Assembly: GCA_020161755.1 (NCBI GenBank)
Contig: JAIUOS010000006.1
Location: 107,960-171,959, forward strand
Length of the DNA: 64,000 nucleotides
Source: Actinomycetota bacterium
GTDB taxonomy: Bacteria > Actinomycetota > Actinomycetes > Propionibacteriales > Propionibacteriaceae
Direction: 5' to 3'
Shown: in pieces, positions 26,267 through 35,227 of the stretch
Layout of the letters: each line of letters opens with the position of its first letter
Position numbering within the stretch: the stretch's first letter is position 1
The notes under the pieces: generated by a model
What the model was told of the DNA's origin: nothing
What the model saw: only the letters and a program-made list of their open reading frames with translations
Databases searched by the model: none
Made by a program: the position numbers and the translations under genes

Positions 26267-27430
26267 TCACAGACGGCCGGCGGCGGAGGCGTTGGCCTCC
26301 TCGGCGCGGGTGCCCGTCCACTCGTCGACGGCGGCCCGGCCCTCGGTGGGCTCGGACGCGCCGGCGGCGGCGACCAGGCTGGCGTGGGTGGGGGCATCGG
26401 GGACGTTGGCCGGACGGAGCGCCTCGAACTCGCGACGCAGGACCGGCAGCACCTCGGTGCCGAGGAGCTCGATCTGGGCCATCGCCTCCTTGACCGGGAG
26501 ACCCGCGTGGTCGACGAGGAACAGCTGGCGCTGGTAGTCGCCCACGTAGTCACGGAAGCTCAGGGTGCGTTCGATCACCTGCTGCGGCGAGCCGACGGTG
26601 AGCGGCGTCTCCTTCATGAACGTCTCCAGGCTGGGGCCACCGCCGTACACCGGTGCGTGGTCGAAGTACGGACGGAAGTCGCGCACCGCGTCCTGGCTGT
26701 TGCGACGCATGAACACCTGCCCGCCGATCCCGACGATCGCCTGCTCGGCCGTGCCGTGCCCGTAGTGGGCGAAGCGCTGCCGGTACAGCTGGATCATCTG
26801 CTTGGTGTGGGACGGCGGCCAGAAGATGTGGTTGGAGAAGAAGCCGTCACCGTAGTACGCGGCCTGCTCGGCGATCTGCGGGCTGCGGATCGAGCCGTGC
26901 CACACGAACGGCGCCACCCCGTCCAGCGGACGCGGGGTCGAGGTGAACCCGGTCAGCGGCGTGCGGAAGCGTCCCTCCCAGTTGACGACCTCCTCGGTCC
27001 ACAGCCGGTGCAGCAGGTCGTAGTTCTCGATCGAGAGCTCGATGCCGTCGCGGATGTCCTTGCCGAACCACGGGTAGACCGGGCCGGTGTTGCCCCGTCC
27101 GAGCATCAGGTCGACGCGGCCGTCGGTGAGGTGCTGGAGCATCGCGTACTCCTCGGCGATCCGCACCGGGTCGGTGGTCGTGATCAGCGTGGTCGCGGTG
27201 GACAAGATGATGCGCTTGGTCTGCGCACCGATGTAGGCCAGCGTCGTCGTCGGGGCGCTCGCCACGAACGGCGGGTTGTGGTGCTGGCCGAGGGCGATGA
27301 CGTCCAGGCCGACCTCGTCGGCGAGCTTCGCCATCGCTACGGTTGCCTTGACGCGCTCGTTCTCGGTGGGGGTGTGGCCGGTGGTCGGGTCGGTGGTCAG
27401 GTCGCCGACCGTGAAGATCCCGAACTGCAT
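26267..27430 (-). CDS. Luciferase-like (LLM) flavin-dependent oxidoreductase of the CE1758 type
   Basis: A 387-residue bacterial-luciferase-fold protein with the N-terminal MQFGIFTVGDLT, the flavin-pocket LDVIALGQHHNPPFVASAP and the late PLTVGSPQQVIERTLSF. It matches the LLM subfamily that is paired with a CE1759-type FMN reductase. The reaction is likely a flavin-dependent oxygenation or reduction of an unknown small molecule. AGGAGATGAC precedes the ATG. An HxlR-type regulator is divergent with an inverted repeat between, suggesting induction by its substrate or by electrophile stress. Confidence 0.88.
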   Translation of the reverse strand: MQFGIFTVGDLTTDPTTGHTPTENERVKATVAMAKLADEVGLDVIALGQHHNPPFVASAPTTTLAYIGAQTKRIILSTATTLITTTDPVRIAEEYAMLQHLTDGRVDLMLGRGNTGPVYPWFGKDIRDGIELSIENYDLLHRLWTEEVVNWEGRFRTPLTGFTSTPRPLDGVAPFVWHGSIRSPQIAEQAAYYGDGFFSNHIFWPPSHTKQMIQLYRQRFAHYGHGTAEQAIVGIGGQVFMRRNSQDAVRDFRPYFDHAPVYGGGPSLETFMKETPLTVGSPQQVIERTLSFRDYVGDYQRQLFLVDHAGLPVKEAMAQIELLGTEVLPVLRREFEALRPANVPDAPTHASLVAAAGASEPTEGRAAVDEWTGTRAEEANASAAGRL

Positions 27431-27440
27431 GTCATCTCCT

Positions 27441-27483
27441 AGTTACTACGAGTAGTGATGCTACTATCAACTTCATAGTAACT
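27441..27483. promoter_or_regulatory. Inverted-repeat operator region between LLM operon and HxlR gene
   Basis: AGTTACTA (27441-27448) and TAGTAACT (27476-27483) are exact inverted copies flanking further partial symmetry (ACTACGAGTAGT). The segment is AT-rich relative to its surroundings and lies between divergent starts, as expected for the binding site of the HxlR-type regulator. Confidence 0.65.
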
Positions 27484-27509
27484 CAGGTTATTCCACGGGA
27501 GGAGGAGCG

Positions 27510-27827
27510 ATGGCAGAGGACACCTGCACGACGATCGAGGACGCGATGGCGGTGCTCGGTCGCGCCTGGGCCGGCGCCGTGATCGAGGCGATGTTGGAGG
27601 GCGCCGAGCGGTTCAGCGACATCTCCCGCGCGGTCGACGGCGTCACCGACGGCGTGCTCACCACCCGGCTGCGGGAGTTGTGCGAGCGCGGCATCGTCGA
27701 GCGCAGGGTCGAACCCGGCCCGCCGACGGTGGTGACCTACCGGCTCACCCAGGCCGGGCGCGACGTCGCCCCGATCCTGGACGCCGTCCGGGCCTTCGCG
27801 GGCAAGCACCGGGACGTCCTGCGGTAG
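27510..27827 (+). CDS. HxlR-family regulator with Cys6 (YodB-like redox sensor candidate)
   Basis: A 105-residue winged-helix protein of the HxlR (MarR-related) family: AMAVLGRAWAGAVIEAML, then FSDISRAVDGVTDGVLTTRLRELCERGIVERR and TYRLTQAGRDVAPILDAV. Cys6 (MAEDTC) is at the position used by YodB/CatR-type sensors to detect quinones, diamide or aldehydes. A second Cys is in the recognition wing region. AGGAGGAG precedes the ATG. Control of the divergent FMN reductase/LLM operon is the simplest reading. Confidence 0.88.
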   Translation: MAEDTCTTIEDAMAVLGRAWAGAVIEAMLEGAERFSDISRAVDGVTDGVLTTRLRELCERGIVERRVEPGPPTVVTYRLTQAGRDVAPILDAVRAFAGKHRDVLR

Positions 27828-27947
27828 CGCGCCCCGGGAGTGTGTCGCGATCCGGCCCGCGAACAGGTCACGCGCGTTGCCAGCCGTCACAACCGCGGTC
27901 TCGGGCGGCGGAATCGCGACAGGCTCCGTCCAGTCGAGCACAGCAAA

Positions 27948-27973
27948 GGGCGGCCACCCACAGGTGGCCGCCC
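27948..27973 (-). terminator. Terminator of the MFS/isomerase operon
   Basis: GGGCGGCCACC, loop CACA, GGTGGCCGCCC. Read on the minus strand the 11-bp stem is followed by TTTGC and sits 10 nt beyond the stop of the MFS gene. Confidence 0.7.
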
Positions 27974-27983
27974 TCACGCTGCG

Positions 27984-29288
27984 TCAGGCCGGCTGCAGGG
28001 CCCGCTGCTTGCGGGCGAGGCGATTGAGCAGGGTCGCCACCCCGGCGCCGATCAGGGCGAGGGCCGCCATGCTCGTGAACACGATCCGGAAGCCGGTCGC
28101 TCCCGGGTTCGCGTCCAGGATCGCGCCGTAGATGATGTAGGCGAACATGCCCGGCGCGTAGCCGACCAGGGACGCGATACCGAACGCGGTGCCGGTGATC
28201 TTCTCGGGGATGCCGACCTCCTCCATCGGCGCCCAGAACACCCCGCGCATCGTGAACACGACCAGCGAGACCAGCAGTGTGCAGACCACCGCGACCACCT
28301 GGAACGCGGGATCCGCCGGCAGCAGCATGACGCCCACGATGCCCACGATGAAGGCGAGGAACGCCCACTTGATGTAGCGGCTGGAGCTTCGGAACACCTT
28401 GTCGGCGAGGAAGCCGCCGCCGGTGCCGCCGAGGATCTTCAGCGCGTACTGGTTCACGATCCCGTAGGCGCCGACCAGGGCGACCGGCAGGTCGTAGATC
28501 GTCTTCATGTAGGGGATGAAGTAGGTCAGGCCGCAGTAGACGATGTAGACCATGAACACCGTGGCGCTGACCGCCCACAGCTCGGGCATCCGCGCGGCCT
28601 TGAGGATCGTGCCCCAGCCGGCCCGCTCCGGTTTCTCGACCGGTTCGCCGGTGGGGGCCGACTGGTCGCGCAGCAGGAAGAAGACGAGGACGCCGACCAC
28701 GATGTCGATGACCGCGTAGAACAGGATGGCGCCGCGGAAGCCGGCCGCGCCCGACCCGAGCAGGGCGAACACGCCGAGGGCGCTGAACGCGATCACCGTG
28801 TCGACCACACCACGTCCGGCCTCGAGGAAGCCGAACATCCGGGCCTGCTCGTCACTGCCGCCGAGGTGCCGGACGGCCTTCAGCAGCGCCGGCCAGACCA
28901 CGCAGTCGGAGCAGACCGCCAGTAGTGCGAACACCACCAGCAGCGCGTTGTAGCCGGGGAAGGTGCTCATGAAGACGCCCAGGGAGCCGAGCCCGATCAG
29001 GCCGACCGGGATCAGGTACCGTGTGGAGAAGCGGTCGGCGAGGAAGCCACCCAGGACGTACAGCACCGTGCAGACGATCGCGTTGACGCTCAGCAGCACG
29101 CCGATCTGGGTATTGTTGAGCCCGAACTGCTCCTGCATCGGGACGTAGAAGGCGTCCTTGAGGTTCGCCAGCTTGAAGATCGTCCCGCCGGCCAGGACGA
29201 GGACGGCCAGACGGAACCACCGGGCCTTGCCCGACGGGCGGATGGGCCGCTGCTCCACGGTCACCGTGTTCGACATCGTGTCGGTCAT
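27984..29288 (-). CDS. MFS transporter (sugar or organic-acid porter)
   Basis: A 434-residue major facilitator with 12 spans; loop 2-3 carries GGFLADRFSTRYLIPVG. The best overall resemblance is to UhpT/ExuT-like nutrient uptake carriers (KLANLKDAFYVPMQEQFGLNNTQIGVL). The ATG at 29288 has GGAAGG 6 nt upstream and overlaps the stop of the TIM-barrel isomerase gene, so the two work together. Likely role: uptake of the compound processed by that enzyme. A hairpin terminator follows. Confidence 0.85.
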   Translation of the reverse strand: MTDTMSNTVTVEQRPIRPSGKARWFRLAVLVLAGGTIFKLANLKDAFYVPMQEQFGLNNTQIGVLLSVNAIVCTVLYVLGGFLADRFSTRYLIPVGLIGLGSLGVFMSTFPGYNALLVVFALLAVCSDCVVWPALLKAVRHLGGSDEQARMFGFLEAGRGVVDTVIAFSALGVFALLGSGAAGFRGAILFYAVIDIVVGVLVFFLLRDQSAPTGEPVEKPERAGWGTILKAARMPELWAVSATVFMVYIVYCGLTYFIPYMKTIYDLPVALVGAYGIVNQYALKILGGTGGGFLADKVFRSSSRYIKWAFLAFIVGIVGVMLLPADPAFQVVAVVCTLLVSLVVFTMRGVFWAPMEEVGIPEKITGTAFGIASLVGYAPGMFAYIIYGAILDANPGATGFRIVFTSMAALALIGAGVATLLNRLARKQRALQPA

Positions 29289-30367
29289 TGCACACCTTCC
29301 AGGGTCTTGATGGATACACGGCACTCGGCGAGTTCGCGCAAGCGGGTGAGCAGCTCACGCACGTGCGTGATCTGGTTGACGGCCCAGCGCCGTTCGGCGC
29401 GGAGCATCTCGGGGAGGGTCCAGCCCTCGGGGATCCCGGTGGCACTCATCTCCCGGTAGGGGATGAACGGGTCGGGGCCTTCGTCGAAGCGACGGAAGGC
29501 CGGGGCGCGGTACAGGTTCTCCTGCTCCAGCGCCAGGGCGATCACCTGCGGCTCGACGTCGCCGAGCATCAGCAGGTCGAACAGCATCCGGGGACCGGGC
29601 AGGTCGTCCTCGGCGCTGCCCATCAACACGCCGCGGTGCCCGGTGCCGCCGTCCTCGGGGATGACGTGGACGCCTTTCAGGTGCGCCTGGAGAATGTGCG
29701 GCGCGAGGTCGGCCAGCGCGTCGAGCGGACGCTCGCCGGCGTTGATCATGTTGCCGAAGTCGAACAGGGCGTGCAGCCGGGGCGAGCCCACCGTCCGCAG
29801 CAGGGTGGCGATCTCGTTGGCTCGCAGTTCCTCGTGCTGCTCGAACGAGAAGTGCAGGTCGTGCTCCTCCGCCACCCGGGCGACGTGGCGCAGGTCGTCG
29901 GCGATCCGTGCCACGACCTCCGAGAGGCGGCCCTCGAACCGGGAGTACACCCGGATGTGCCGGACGCCGACCAGGTCGGCGATCCGCACGACCTCGGCGA
30001 TGGCGTCGGGGTCGGTGGTGCTGATCTCGAGGTGGACGTCGAGGCCCAGCGACTGCGCCTGTGCACCGAACGCGCGCAGCTGCTGGTCGTCCATCCGGGA
30101 CAGGCTGCGCTGCTCGCCGTCGAGCAGGTGGATGCAGATCCCGGCCAGTTCGTGCTCGTAGGCCAGGTCGAGCACGTCCTGCGGGCCGTAGGTGCCGTAG
30201 GTGAGGTTGGTCAGCAGCGCGTAGCTGTGGGCGAACAGCCGCACACCGTTGATCCGCTCCAGCAGGGTGGTGGCCCGTTCGGGGGTGAGTTCGGGTAGGG
30301 CGGCGATCTCGTCGCGGTTCAGCCGCGCGCTCAGCAGCGCGGCGAATCTCGACTGAATCTGGGGCAT
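29285..30367 (-). CDS. Sugar phosphate isomerase/epimerase-like TIM-barrel protein
   Basis: A 360-residue protein whose residues ~50-270 form the AP-endonuclease-2/xylose-isomerase-like TIM barrel: GICIHLLDG, DVHLEISTTDPDAI, HFSFEQHEEL, HALFDFGNMIN and HLKGVHVIPEDGG give the metal-binding Glu, Asp and His residues. Such enzymes isomerise or epimerise sugars and inositols or act as dehydratases. The start at 30367 has GAGGAG 5 nt upstream. The C-terminal ~90 residues after the barrel are longer than usual. It is coupled to an MFS transporter, so a carbohydrate catabolic role is likely. Confidence 0.82.
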   Translation of the reverse strand: MPQIQSRFAALLSARLNRDEIAALPELTPERATTLLERINGVRLFAHSYALLTNLTYGTYGPQDVLDLAYEHELAGICIHLLDGEQRSLSRMDDQQLRAFGAQAQSLGLDVHLEISTTDPDAIAEVVRIADLVGVRHIRVYSRFEGRLSEVVARIADDLRHVARVAEEHDLHFSFEQHEELRANEIATLLRTVGSPRLHALFDFGNMINAGERPLDALADLAPHILQAHLKGVHVIPEDGGTGHRGVLMGSAEDDLPGPRMLFDLLMLGDVEPQVIALALEQENLYRAPAFRRFDEGPDPFIPYREMSATGIPEGWTLPEMLRAERRWAVNQITHVRELLTRLRELAECRVSIKTLEGVQ

Positions 30368-30454
30368 CTTTGCTCCTCGGATCGGGGTCGGAAGCCCGGT
30401 GGTGACTTCCGCGACCACAGTTCTACCGAGCCGACCGGTCGCCCGCCAGACTCG

Positions 30455-31957
30455 TTATCCGCCGGAGGGACCAGTCCAATTTCGGGCCGTTCGGAGCTGG
30501 TCCAGGGCGCGAGCCATCCGCGAGACCGCCACGGGCATCTGTTCGGCGGCGGTCCCGCCGAAGCCGATCAGCAGGGCGGGCGGCATCCGGCGCTCGACGC
30601 GGTAGTCCCCGAGCGGATAGGTGTATACGCCCTGGGCAGCCAGCCCGGCGGACACCTCCTGGTCGTCGACGTCCCCGTCCAGCCATCCGATCAGGTGCAG
30701 CCCGGCGTCCACCGGCTGCGCGCGGAGCCGTCCGTCCAGCTGGGCGGTGAGCGCATCGTGCAGGGCGTCCTGCCGGGCGGCGTACAGCTGGCGCATCCGT
30801 CGCAGGTGCGCGTGCAGGTGCCCGTCCTCGACGAAGTCGGCCAGCGCGGCCTGCAGCAACGTCGCCGGCGGCCGGGACAGGACGCTGGACGCGTCCGCGA
30901 AGGCGTCCACCAGGTCCTCGGGGAGCACGACGTAGCCCAGCCGCAGCGAGGGTGACAGGATCTTGCTGAAGCTGCCCACGTACAGGACGTGCCGGGTGAG
31001 GTCGAGCCCGAACAGGGTCGGCAGCAGGCGTCCGCGGTAGCGCAGTTCGCTGTCCCCGTCATCCTCCACGATCCAGGCGTTCTCGCGGGCCGCCCAGGCG
31101 ATCCACTCCGCGCGCCGGGCGAGGCTCATGATCGTGCCGAGCGGGTGCTGTCGCGACGGCGTGAGGTAGGCGAGACGGCCCGGGGTGCCCGCGGACGGGG
31201 GCACTGCGCCCTCGTCGTCGACCGGGACGCCGGACACCACGCACCCTTGGGCCTGGAACGCCATCCGCCCGGCGATGTGCCCGGGGTCCTCGACGAGCAC
31301 GGGTTCGCCCGGCCCGAGCAGCAGCAGGGCCAGCACCGTCAGCGCGTGCTGTGCTCCCGAGGTGATGACCACCTGGCCGGGGTGGCACTCCAGCCCGCGC
31401 ACGTCCACGAGGTAATCGGCGACCGCCTCGCGCAGCGTCCGGAGGCCGTGTGGATCGCAGTAGCCGAGCATCGTCGCGTCGGCGCGGGAGGCATGGTGGG
31501 TGAGCAGGCGCCGCCAGGTACGGGACGGGAACGCGTCGACCGCGATCTGGCTGGCGACGAACGACTCCGATTCGCGCGGCGTCCAGTTCGACGGTGCGTG
31601 GGAGAACAGTTCGGCACCCCGGGCCGAGGTGATCGCCCCGCGCGCGGCGAGCGCGGGGCGTCCGGGTCGGGCGGCCGTGACCGGCTCGCCCCAGGTGGGT
31701 GCGATGTAGGTGCCGTCGCCGGGACGGGCGTCCAGGAAACCCTCGGCGCTCAGCTGTTCGAACGCGGCGACGACGGTGGCCCGGGACACGGCCAGTTCGG
31801 CGATCAGCGTCCGCGTGGACGGCAGCCGGGTGCCCGAACGCAGGGTCCCGTCGAGGATAAGGCCGCGCACCTGCAGGTACAACTGGCGGTAAATCGGCAT
31901 CTCGGAGTCGCGGTCGACGACGATGCCCGCGAGCAAGCGACCGCCGGTCGTCTTCAT
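30455..31957 (-). CDS. MocR/PdxR-type regulator (GntR HTH fused to aminotransferase domain)
   Basis: A 500-residue fusion. Residues 20-85 are a GntR winged helix (MPIYRQLYLQVRGLILDGTL, RLPSTRTLIAELAVSRATVV); the rest is a fold-type I aminotransferase domain with the PLP Lys in VGSFSKILSPSLRLGYVV. MocR proteins use PLP-bound ligands to control vitamin B6, GABA or taurine genes. It is on the same strand 88 bp upstream of the isomerase operon and may regulate it or itself. TAGGAT stands 6 nt ahead of the ATG with no Shine-Dalgarno, so it is probably leaderless. Confidence 0.9.
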   Translation of the reverse strand: MKTTGGRLLAGIVVDRDSEMPIYRQLYLQVRGLILDGTLRSGTRLPSTRTLIAELAVSRATVVAAFEQLSAEGFLDARPGDGTYIAPTWGEPVTAARPGRPALAARGAITSARGAELFSHAPSNWTPRESESFVASQIAVDAFPSRTWRRLLTHHASRADATMLGYCDPHGLRTLREAVADYLVDVRGLECHPGQVVITSGAQHALTVLALLLLGPGEPVLVEDPGHIAGRMAFQAQGCVVSGVPVDDEGAVPPSAGTPGRLAYLTPSRQHPLGTIMSLARRAEWIAWAARENAWIVEDDGDSELRYRGRLLPTLFGLDLTRHVLYVGSFSKILSPSLRLGYVVLPEDLVDAFADASSVLSRPPATLLQAALADFVEDGHLHAHLRRMRQLYAARQDALHDALTAQLDGRLRAQPVDAGLHLIGWLDGDVDDQEVSAGLAAQGVYTYPLGDYRVERRMPPALLIGFGGTAAEQMPVAVSRMARALDQLRTARNWTGPSGG

Positions 31958-32076
31958 GGGCTCATCCTAGGCTCGGCGGGCCGGTCGTGATCGGGCCCCG
32001 GAACGGCTGGGCTGGGACGGCAGAGGCGGGCGGGACGAAGCGGGTGGCCGAATCGCGACAGGGTGGTGCGTGGCGG

Positions 32077-33414
32077 CTACGCGGGGCGCCCGCGCCGCAG
32101 GATCACCAGGGCCACGCCCGCCGACAGGGCCTCGCCGGCGGGGATGCTGGCCCAGATCCCGACCGGCCCGGCGGCGGACAGGGCGATGACGAGCGGCACC
32201 TTGATCGCCGCCAGCGTCCCGATCGAGATCAGGTAGGACGGGGTGGGCCGTCCGATCGCCTGGAAGTAGGCCGAGACCAGCGGCGGGACGCCCGAGAACG
32301 CGAACGCGATGGCGATGATCCGCAGCGCCTGGGTGGCGACCGCGACAGTCTGCGGGTCGCTGACGAACACGCGCACCAACGGGTCGGCGGCGGCCGCGAT
32401 CACCAGCCCGGTGACCGCGCCGTAGAGCACGGTCGCGCGCAGGGCCAGCGTCCGCGCGCGGTGCACCCGCTCGGTCGCGCCGAGGCCGTGGTTGTAGCCG
32501 ACGACCGGCTGGACGCCCTGGGTGATCCCGGTCTGCGGCAGCGCCACGAAGGTCTGGAGGCGGGCGCACACCGCGAACGCGGCGAGGGCGACCGCACCCG
32601 CGACCACCGTGTTGGCCGCGAGGTTCGCGTTGACGAGGACCACCAGCAGCGTCGCGCCGATGCCGGTGAGGAACGAGGGCGCACCGACCGCCAGCAGCTG
32701 CCCGATCGTGCGTGACCGCGGACGCAGGTCGGCCGCGGTGATCCGGTACAGCCGGGGTCGCTGGACGAAGAAGAACCACAACGCCATGCCCGCCGACACC
32801 GCCTGGCCGCCGACGGTGCCCAGGGCGGCGCCCATCACGCCGAGGCCGAACCCGTAGATGAACAGCGGGTCGAGGATGATCTGCACCAGCACCGGGATCA
32901 CCCACAGCAGGGTGGAGAACCGCAGCCGTCCCTCCGCCCGGACCAGCGCCGAGAACCCGGTGGAGAAGATCGCACCGGCGACGATCACGGTCGCGTACGG
33001 ACGCGCGTACGCGAGCGTCTCTCCGGTCGCGCCGAGGGTGGTCAACAGCGGGTCGATCGCCAGGAGCCCGACCACTGTGACGACGACCGCGGCAGTCCAG
33101 AACACGATGAACGCGTTGCCGGCCGCCCGGGCCGCGTCCGCCGGGCGTCCGGCGCCGAGGCTGCGCGACACCAGGGACGCGCCGCCCACGCCGACCGTGG
33201 TCGAGACGGCGCCGAGCATCAGCAGGACGGGCGCGACGAGGTTCACCGCCGCCAGCGCGGCGTCCCCGACCCCGCGGGCGACGAACCAGGCGTTGGTCAG
33301 CGCGTAGATGCCGTACACCCCGACCGACAGCGTGGTCTGGGAGCAGGCGTGCCACAGCACCCGGCCGACCGGCTGGCTGCCGAGCGCCTCCGCGCTGTCC
33401 AGGGACGCCGTCAT
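32077..33414 (-). CDS. MATE-family efflux transporter
   Basis: A 445-residue, 12-span multidrug/oligosaccharidyl-lipid/polysaccharide-type exporter. Typical MATE features are the internally repeated halves, GVGDAALAAVNLVAPVL, LSRSLGAGRPADAARAAG-like spacing and VPPLVSAYFQAIGRPTPSYLIS. It would expel organic cations in exchange for Na+ or H+. Its ATG overlaps the stop of the kinase gene, and the HAD phosphatase gene is first in the operon. Coupling of a MATE pump with an aminoglycoside-phosphotransferase-like kinase suggests handling of a toxic or signalling small molecule. Confidence 0.9.
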   Translation of the reverse strand: MTASLDSAEALGSQPVGRVLWHACSQTTLSVGVYGIYALTNAWFVARGVGDAALAAVNLVAPVLLMLGAVSTTVGVGGASLVSRSLGAGRPADAARAAGNAFIVFWTAAVVVTVVGLLAIDPLLTTLGATGETLAYARPYATVIVAGAIFSTGFSALVRAEGRLRFSTLLWVIPVLVQIILDPLFIYGFGLGVMGAALGTVGGQAVSAGMALWFFFVQRPRLYRITAADLRPRSRTIGQLLAVGAPSFLTGIGATLLVVLVNANLAANTVVAGAVALAAFAVCARLQTFVALPQTGITQGVQPVVGYNHGLGATERVHRARTLALRATVLYGAVTGLVIAAAADPLVRVFVSDPQTVAVATQALRIIAIAFAFSGVPPLVSAYFQAIGRPTPSYLISIGTLAAIKVPLVIALSAAGPVGIWASIPAGEALSAGVALVILRRGRPA

Positions 33415-34400
33415 CTGGTGTGGCCGAACGCGCCCATCAGGTCGACCAGCTGGGCGCGGGCCCAGTCGTACTGCTGGGGCGTCTCGTGGCCGCGGTAGTG
33501 GGTCTCGATGATCATGATCAGGATCAGGTAGAGCGTGTACAGCCGGCGGCGCTTGGCCTCGTCCGGGGTGAGGGCGGGCTGCCCGTAGCCCCGCATGAAG
33601 GCCTCCGGGTCGCCGATGGCGGGCAGGTCGATCGCGGTGAAGCCCGCCTCGATCAGCGGGTCGCCGTAGAAGGCACGCTCGTGGTCGATGATCGCCACGA
33701 TGCGCCCGTCGCGGACCATCGTGTTGCTGTTCCACAGGTCCCACTCGACGAACCGCGGCTCGACCACCACGTCCAGCAGGGGCAGGTGCTCGGCGATCAC
33801 CTGGCGTACTACGTCGTAGTCCCAGCCGATGTCGATGCCGGCTCGTTCGCCGTCGGTGAGCACGTCCTCGATCATCCCCGCGAACGCCTCGCGCCAGGTG
33901 GGTGAGCCGGGCCCGCGCAGGCGTCCGAAGTGCGGGCCGACAACGGTGTTCAGCTCGGCGTTGACCGCTCCGAGCTGCTCGTTGTACGACGCGGCCTGCT
34001 CGGGCGTGAGGGCGCCCTCCTCCGCGAGGATCCCGAAGTTGTCGGCCCCGATGAACGGCATGAAGAACCACGGGGCGTCGCACAGTTCGAGGCTGTCGTC
34101 GAAGTGGTCGACGGCGGGGACGGGGACGCCGGTCTGCGCCTGGACGAGCTCCAGCGCCGCCACCTCGGTGGCCATCATGTCGTGCTCGTAGGTCATCACG
34201 CTCACCCCGGGCGGGGGCGCGATCTTGAGGACGACCTGGCGTCCGTCCTTGAGACCGATGCGATAGGCGACGTTGAACCAGCCGTGCCCGAGCTCGTCGA
34301 CGAAGTCGTCGGTGTCGACGACCTGGTCGGCGCCGTACGCCCGGGCGACCATGCGTCGCAGGGTGTCGAGCGACTGCCGGTTCTTGGTGATGCTCTCCAT
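33411..34400 (-). CDS. APH-family phosphotransferase (kinase-like)
   Basis: A 329-residue protein-kinase-fold small-molecule kinase of the APH/ChoK group. The ATP Lys lies in RQVVLKIAPP, the catalytic Asp in EWDLWNSNTMV (standard HGDLxxxN, with Glu in place of the His) and the metal Asp in AIIDHERAFYGDPL. The substitution is compatible with activity because Asp and Asn are kept. The substrate might be a choline-like alcohol, amino sugar or antibiotic; none is proven. It is translated with the MATE gene. Confidence 0.85.
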   Translation of the reverse strand: MESITKNRQSLDTLRRMVARAYGADQVVDTDDFVDELGHGWFNVAYRIGLKDGRQVVLKIAPPPGVSVMTYEHDMMATEVAALELVQAQTGVPVPAVDHFDDSLELCDAPWFFMPFIGADNFGILAEEGALTPEQAASYNEQLGAVNAELNTVVGPHFGRLRGPGSPTWREAFAGMIEDVLTDGERAGIDIGWDYDVVRQVIAEHLPLLDVVVEPRFVEWDLWNSNTMVRDGRIVAIIDHERAFYGDPLIEAGFTAIDLPAIGDPEAFMRGYGQPALTPDEAKRRRLYTLYLILIMIIETHYRGHETPQQYDWARAQLVDLMGAFGHTR

Positions 34401-34439
34401 GCGGGTGTCCCTTTCCGGCAGCGTTGCCGATGTGGTGGT

Positions 34440-35153
34440 TCAGGTGGTCGTCAGCCAGTCAAACAGCGTCCCGCCGTCGGCGCTGGCCATGCCGCCGGCG
34501 ACGAGGAGGTCGGCGGCGCCGAACCGCTCGTCGAGCGGGTCGTGCAGGTAGGGGATCGCGATGCAGCGCATGCCGGCAGCCTTCGCGGCGAGGACGCCGG
34601 GCACGGCGTCCTCGACCACCACGCAGCGCTGCGGCGGGACGCCCAGGCGTGCGGCCGCCTCGAGGAACACGTCGGGGGCGGGCTTGCCGGCGGCCACGTC
34701 CGCCACCGACACGTGGACGGGGATCGCCTCGACCAGCCCGATCGCGACCAGTGCCCGCCGGATCACCCAGACCGGCGAGCCGGAGGCCACCGCCATCGGC
34801 ACCCCGGCGGCGGCGAGCCGGCGGGCGAGCTCGACGGTGGGCGCGAACGGCGGCACCGTGTCCAGCAGGTCGAGGTAGGCGGCGCTCTTGCGGGCGGCCC
34901 AGGCGTCGAGGTCGGCGTCCACGCCGAACGCGTCGGCGATCGCGGCCAGCACTTCGTGGCCGCCGAGCCCGACGAACCGGGACTTGAGTTCGGGCGTGAG
35001 CTCCAGGCCGTCGACCGCGACCGCCGCGCGCTCGGCCTCGAACAGCAGCGGTTCGGAGTCGATGAGCGTGCCGTCCAGGTCCCACAGCACGGCGAGGTCG
35101 GGCACGCGCGTCGCCGCGTCCTGCGTCGTCGGAGTCTGGACGTCCGGCGCCAT
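34440..35153 (-). CDS. HAD-family phosphatase (beta-phosphoglucomutase/GPP-like)
   Basis: A 237-residue haloacid-dehalogenase phosphatase. Motif I is LWDLDGTLIDSE, motif II SGSP, motif III the Lys in AAGKPAPD and motif IV VVVEDAVPGVLAA. A helical cap occupies residues ~35-105. These act on small phosphates such as phosphoglycolate, glucose-1-phosphate or glycerol-3-phosphate. It heads the operon HAD-kinase-MATE and faces a LacI regulator across a 74-bp region with two operator-like repeats. Confidence 0.88.
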   Translation of the reverse strand: MAPDVQTPTTQDAATRVPDLAVLWDLDGTLIDSEPLLFEAERAAVAVDGLELTPELKSRFVGLGGHEVLAAIADAFGVDADLDAWAARKSAAYLDLLDTVPPFAPTVELARRLAAAGVPMAVASGSPVWVIRRALVAIGLVEAIPVHVSVADVAAGKPAPDVFLEAAARLGVPPQRCVVVEDAVPGVLAAKAAGMRCIAIPYLHDPLDERFGAADLLVAGGMASADGGTLFDWLTTT

Positions 35154-35174
35154 GCGTCCCCCTCTGCTTGTCTT

Positions 35175-35215
35175 CTGTATCGATTAAGACTAGCGTCCAT
35201 CTGTATCGATTAAGA
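35175..35215. promoter_or_regulatory. Paired direct-repeat operator of the LacI protein at 35228
   Basis: CTGTATCGATTAAGA occurs at 35175-35189 and again at 35201-35215, exactly 26 bp apart. Each copy centres on ATCGAT, the symmetric core typical of LacI-type operators. The two sites lie between the divergent HAD and LacI genes and could let one repressor control both directions. Confidence 0.72.
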
Positions 35216-35227
35216 AAGGGGTGTCGG

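Noticed and set aside
33745..33775. Kinase at 33411-34400 as an inactive pseudokinase because the His of HxD is missing
   Set aside because: Asp and Asn of the catalytic loop and the metal-binding Asp are present, and the replaced residue is not essential in all APH-fold enzymes, so inactivity cannot be claimed.
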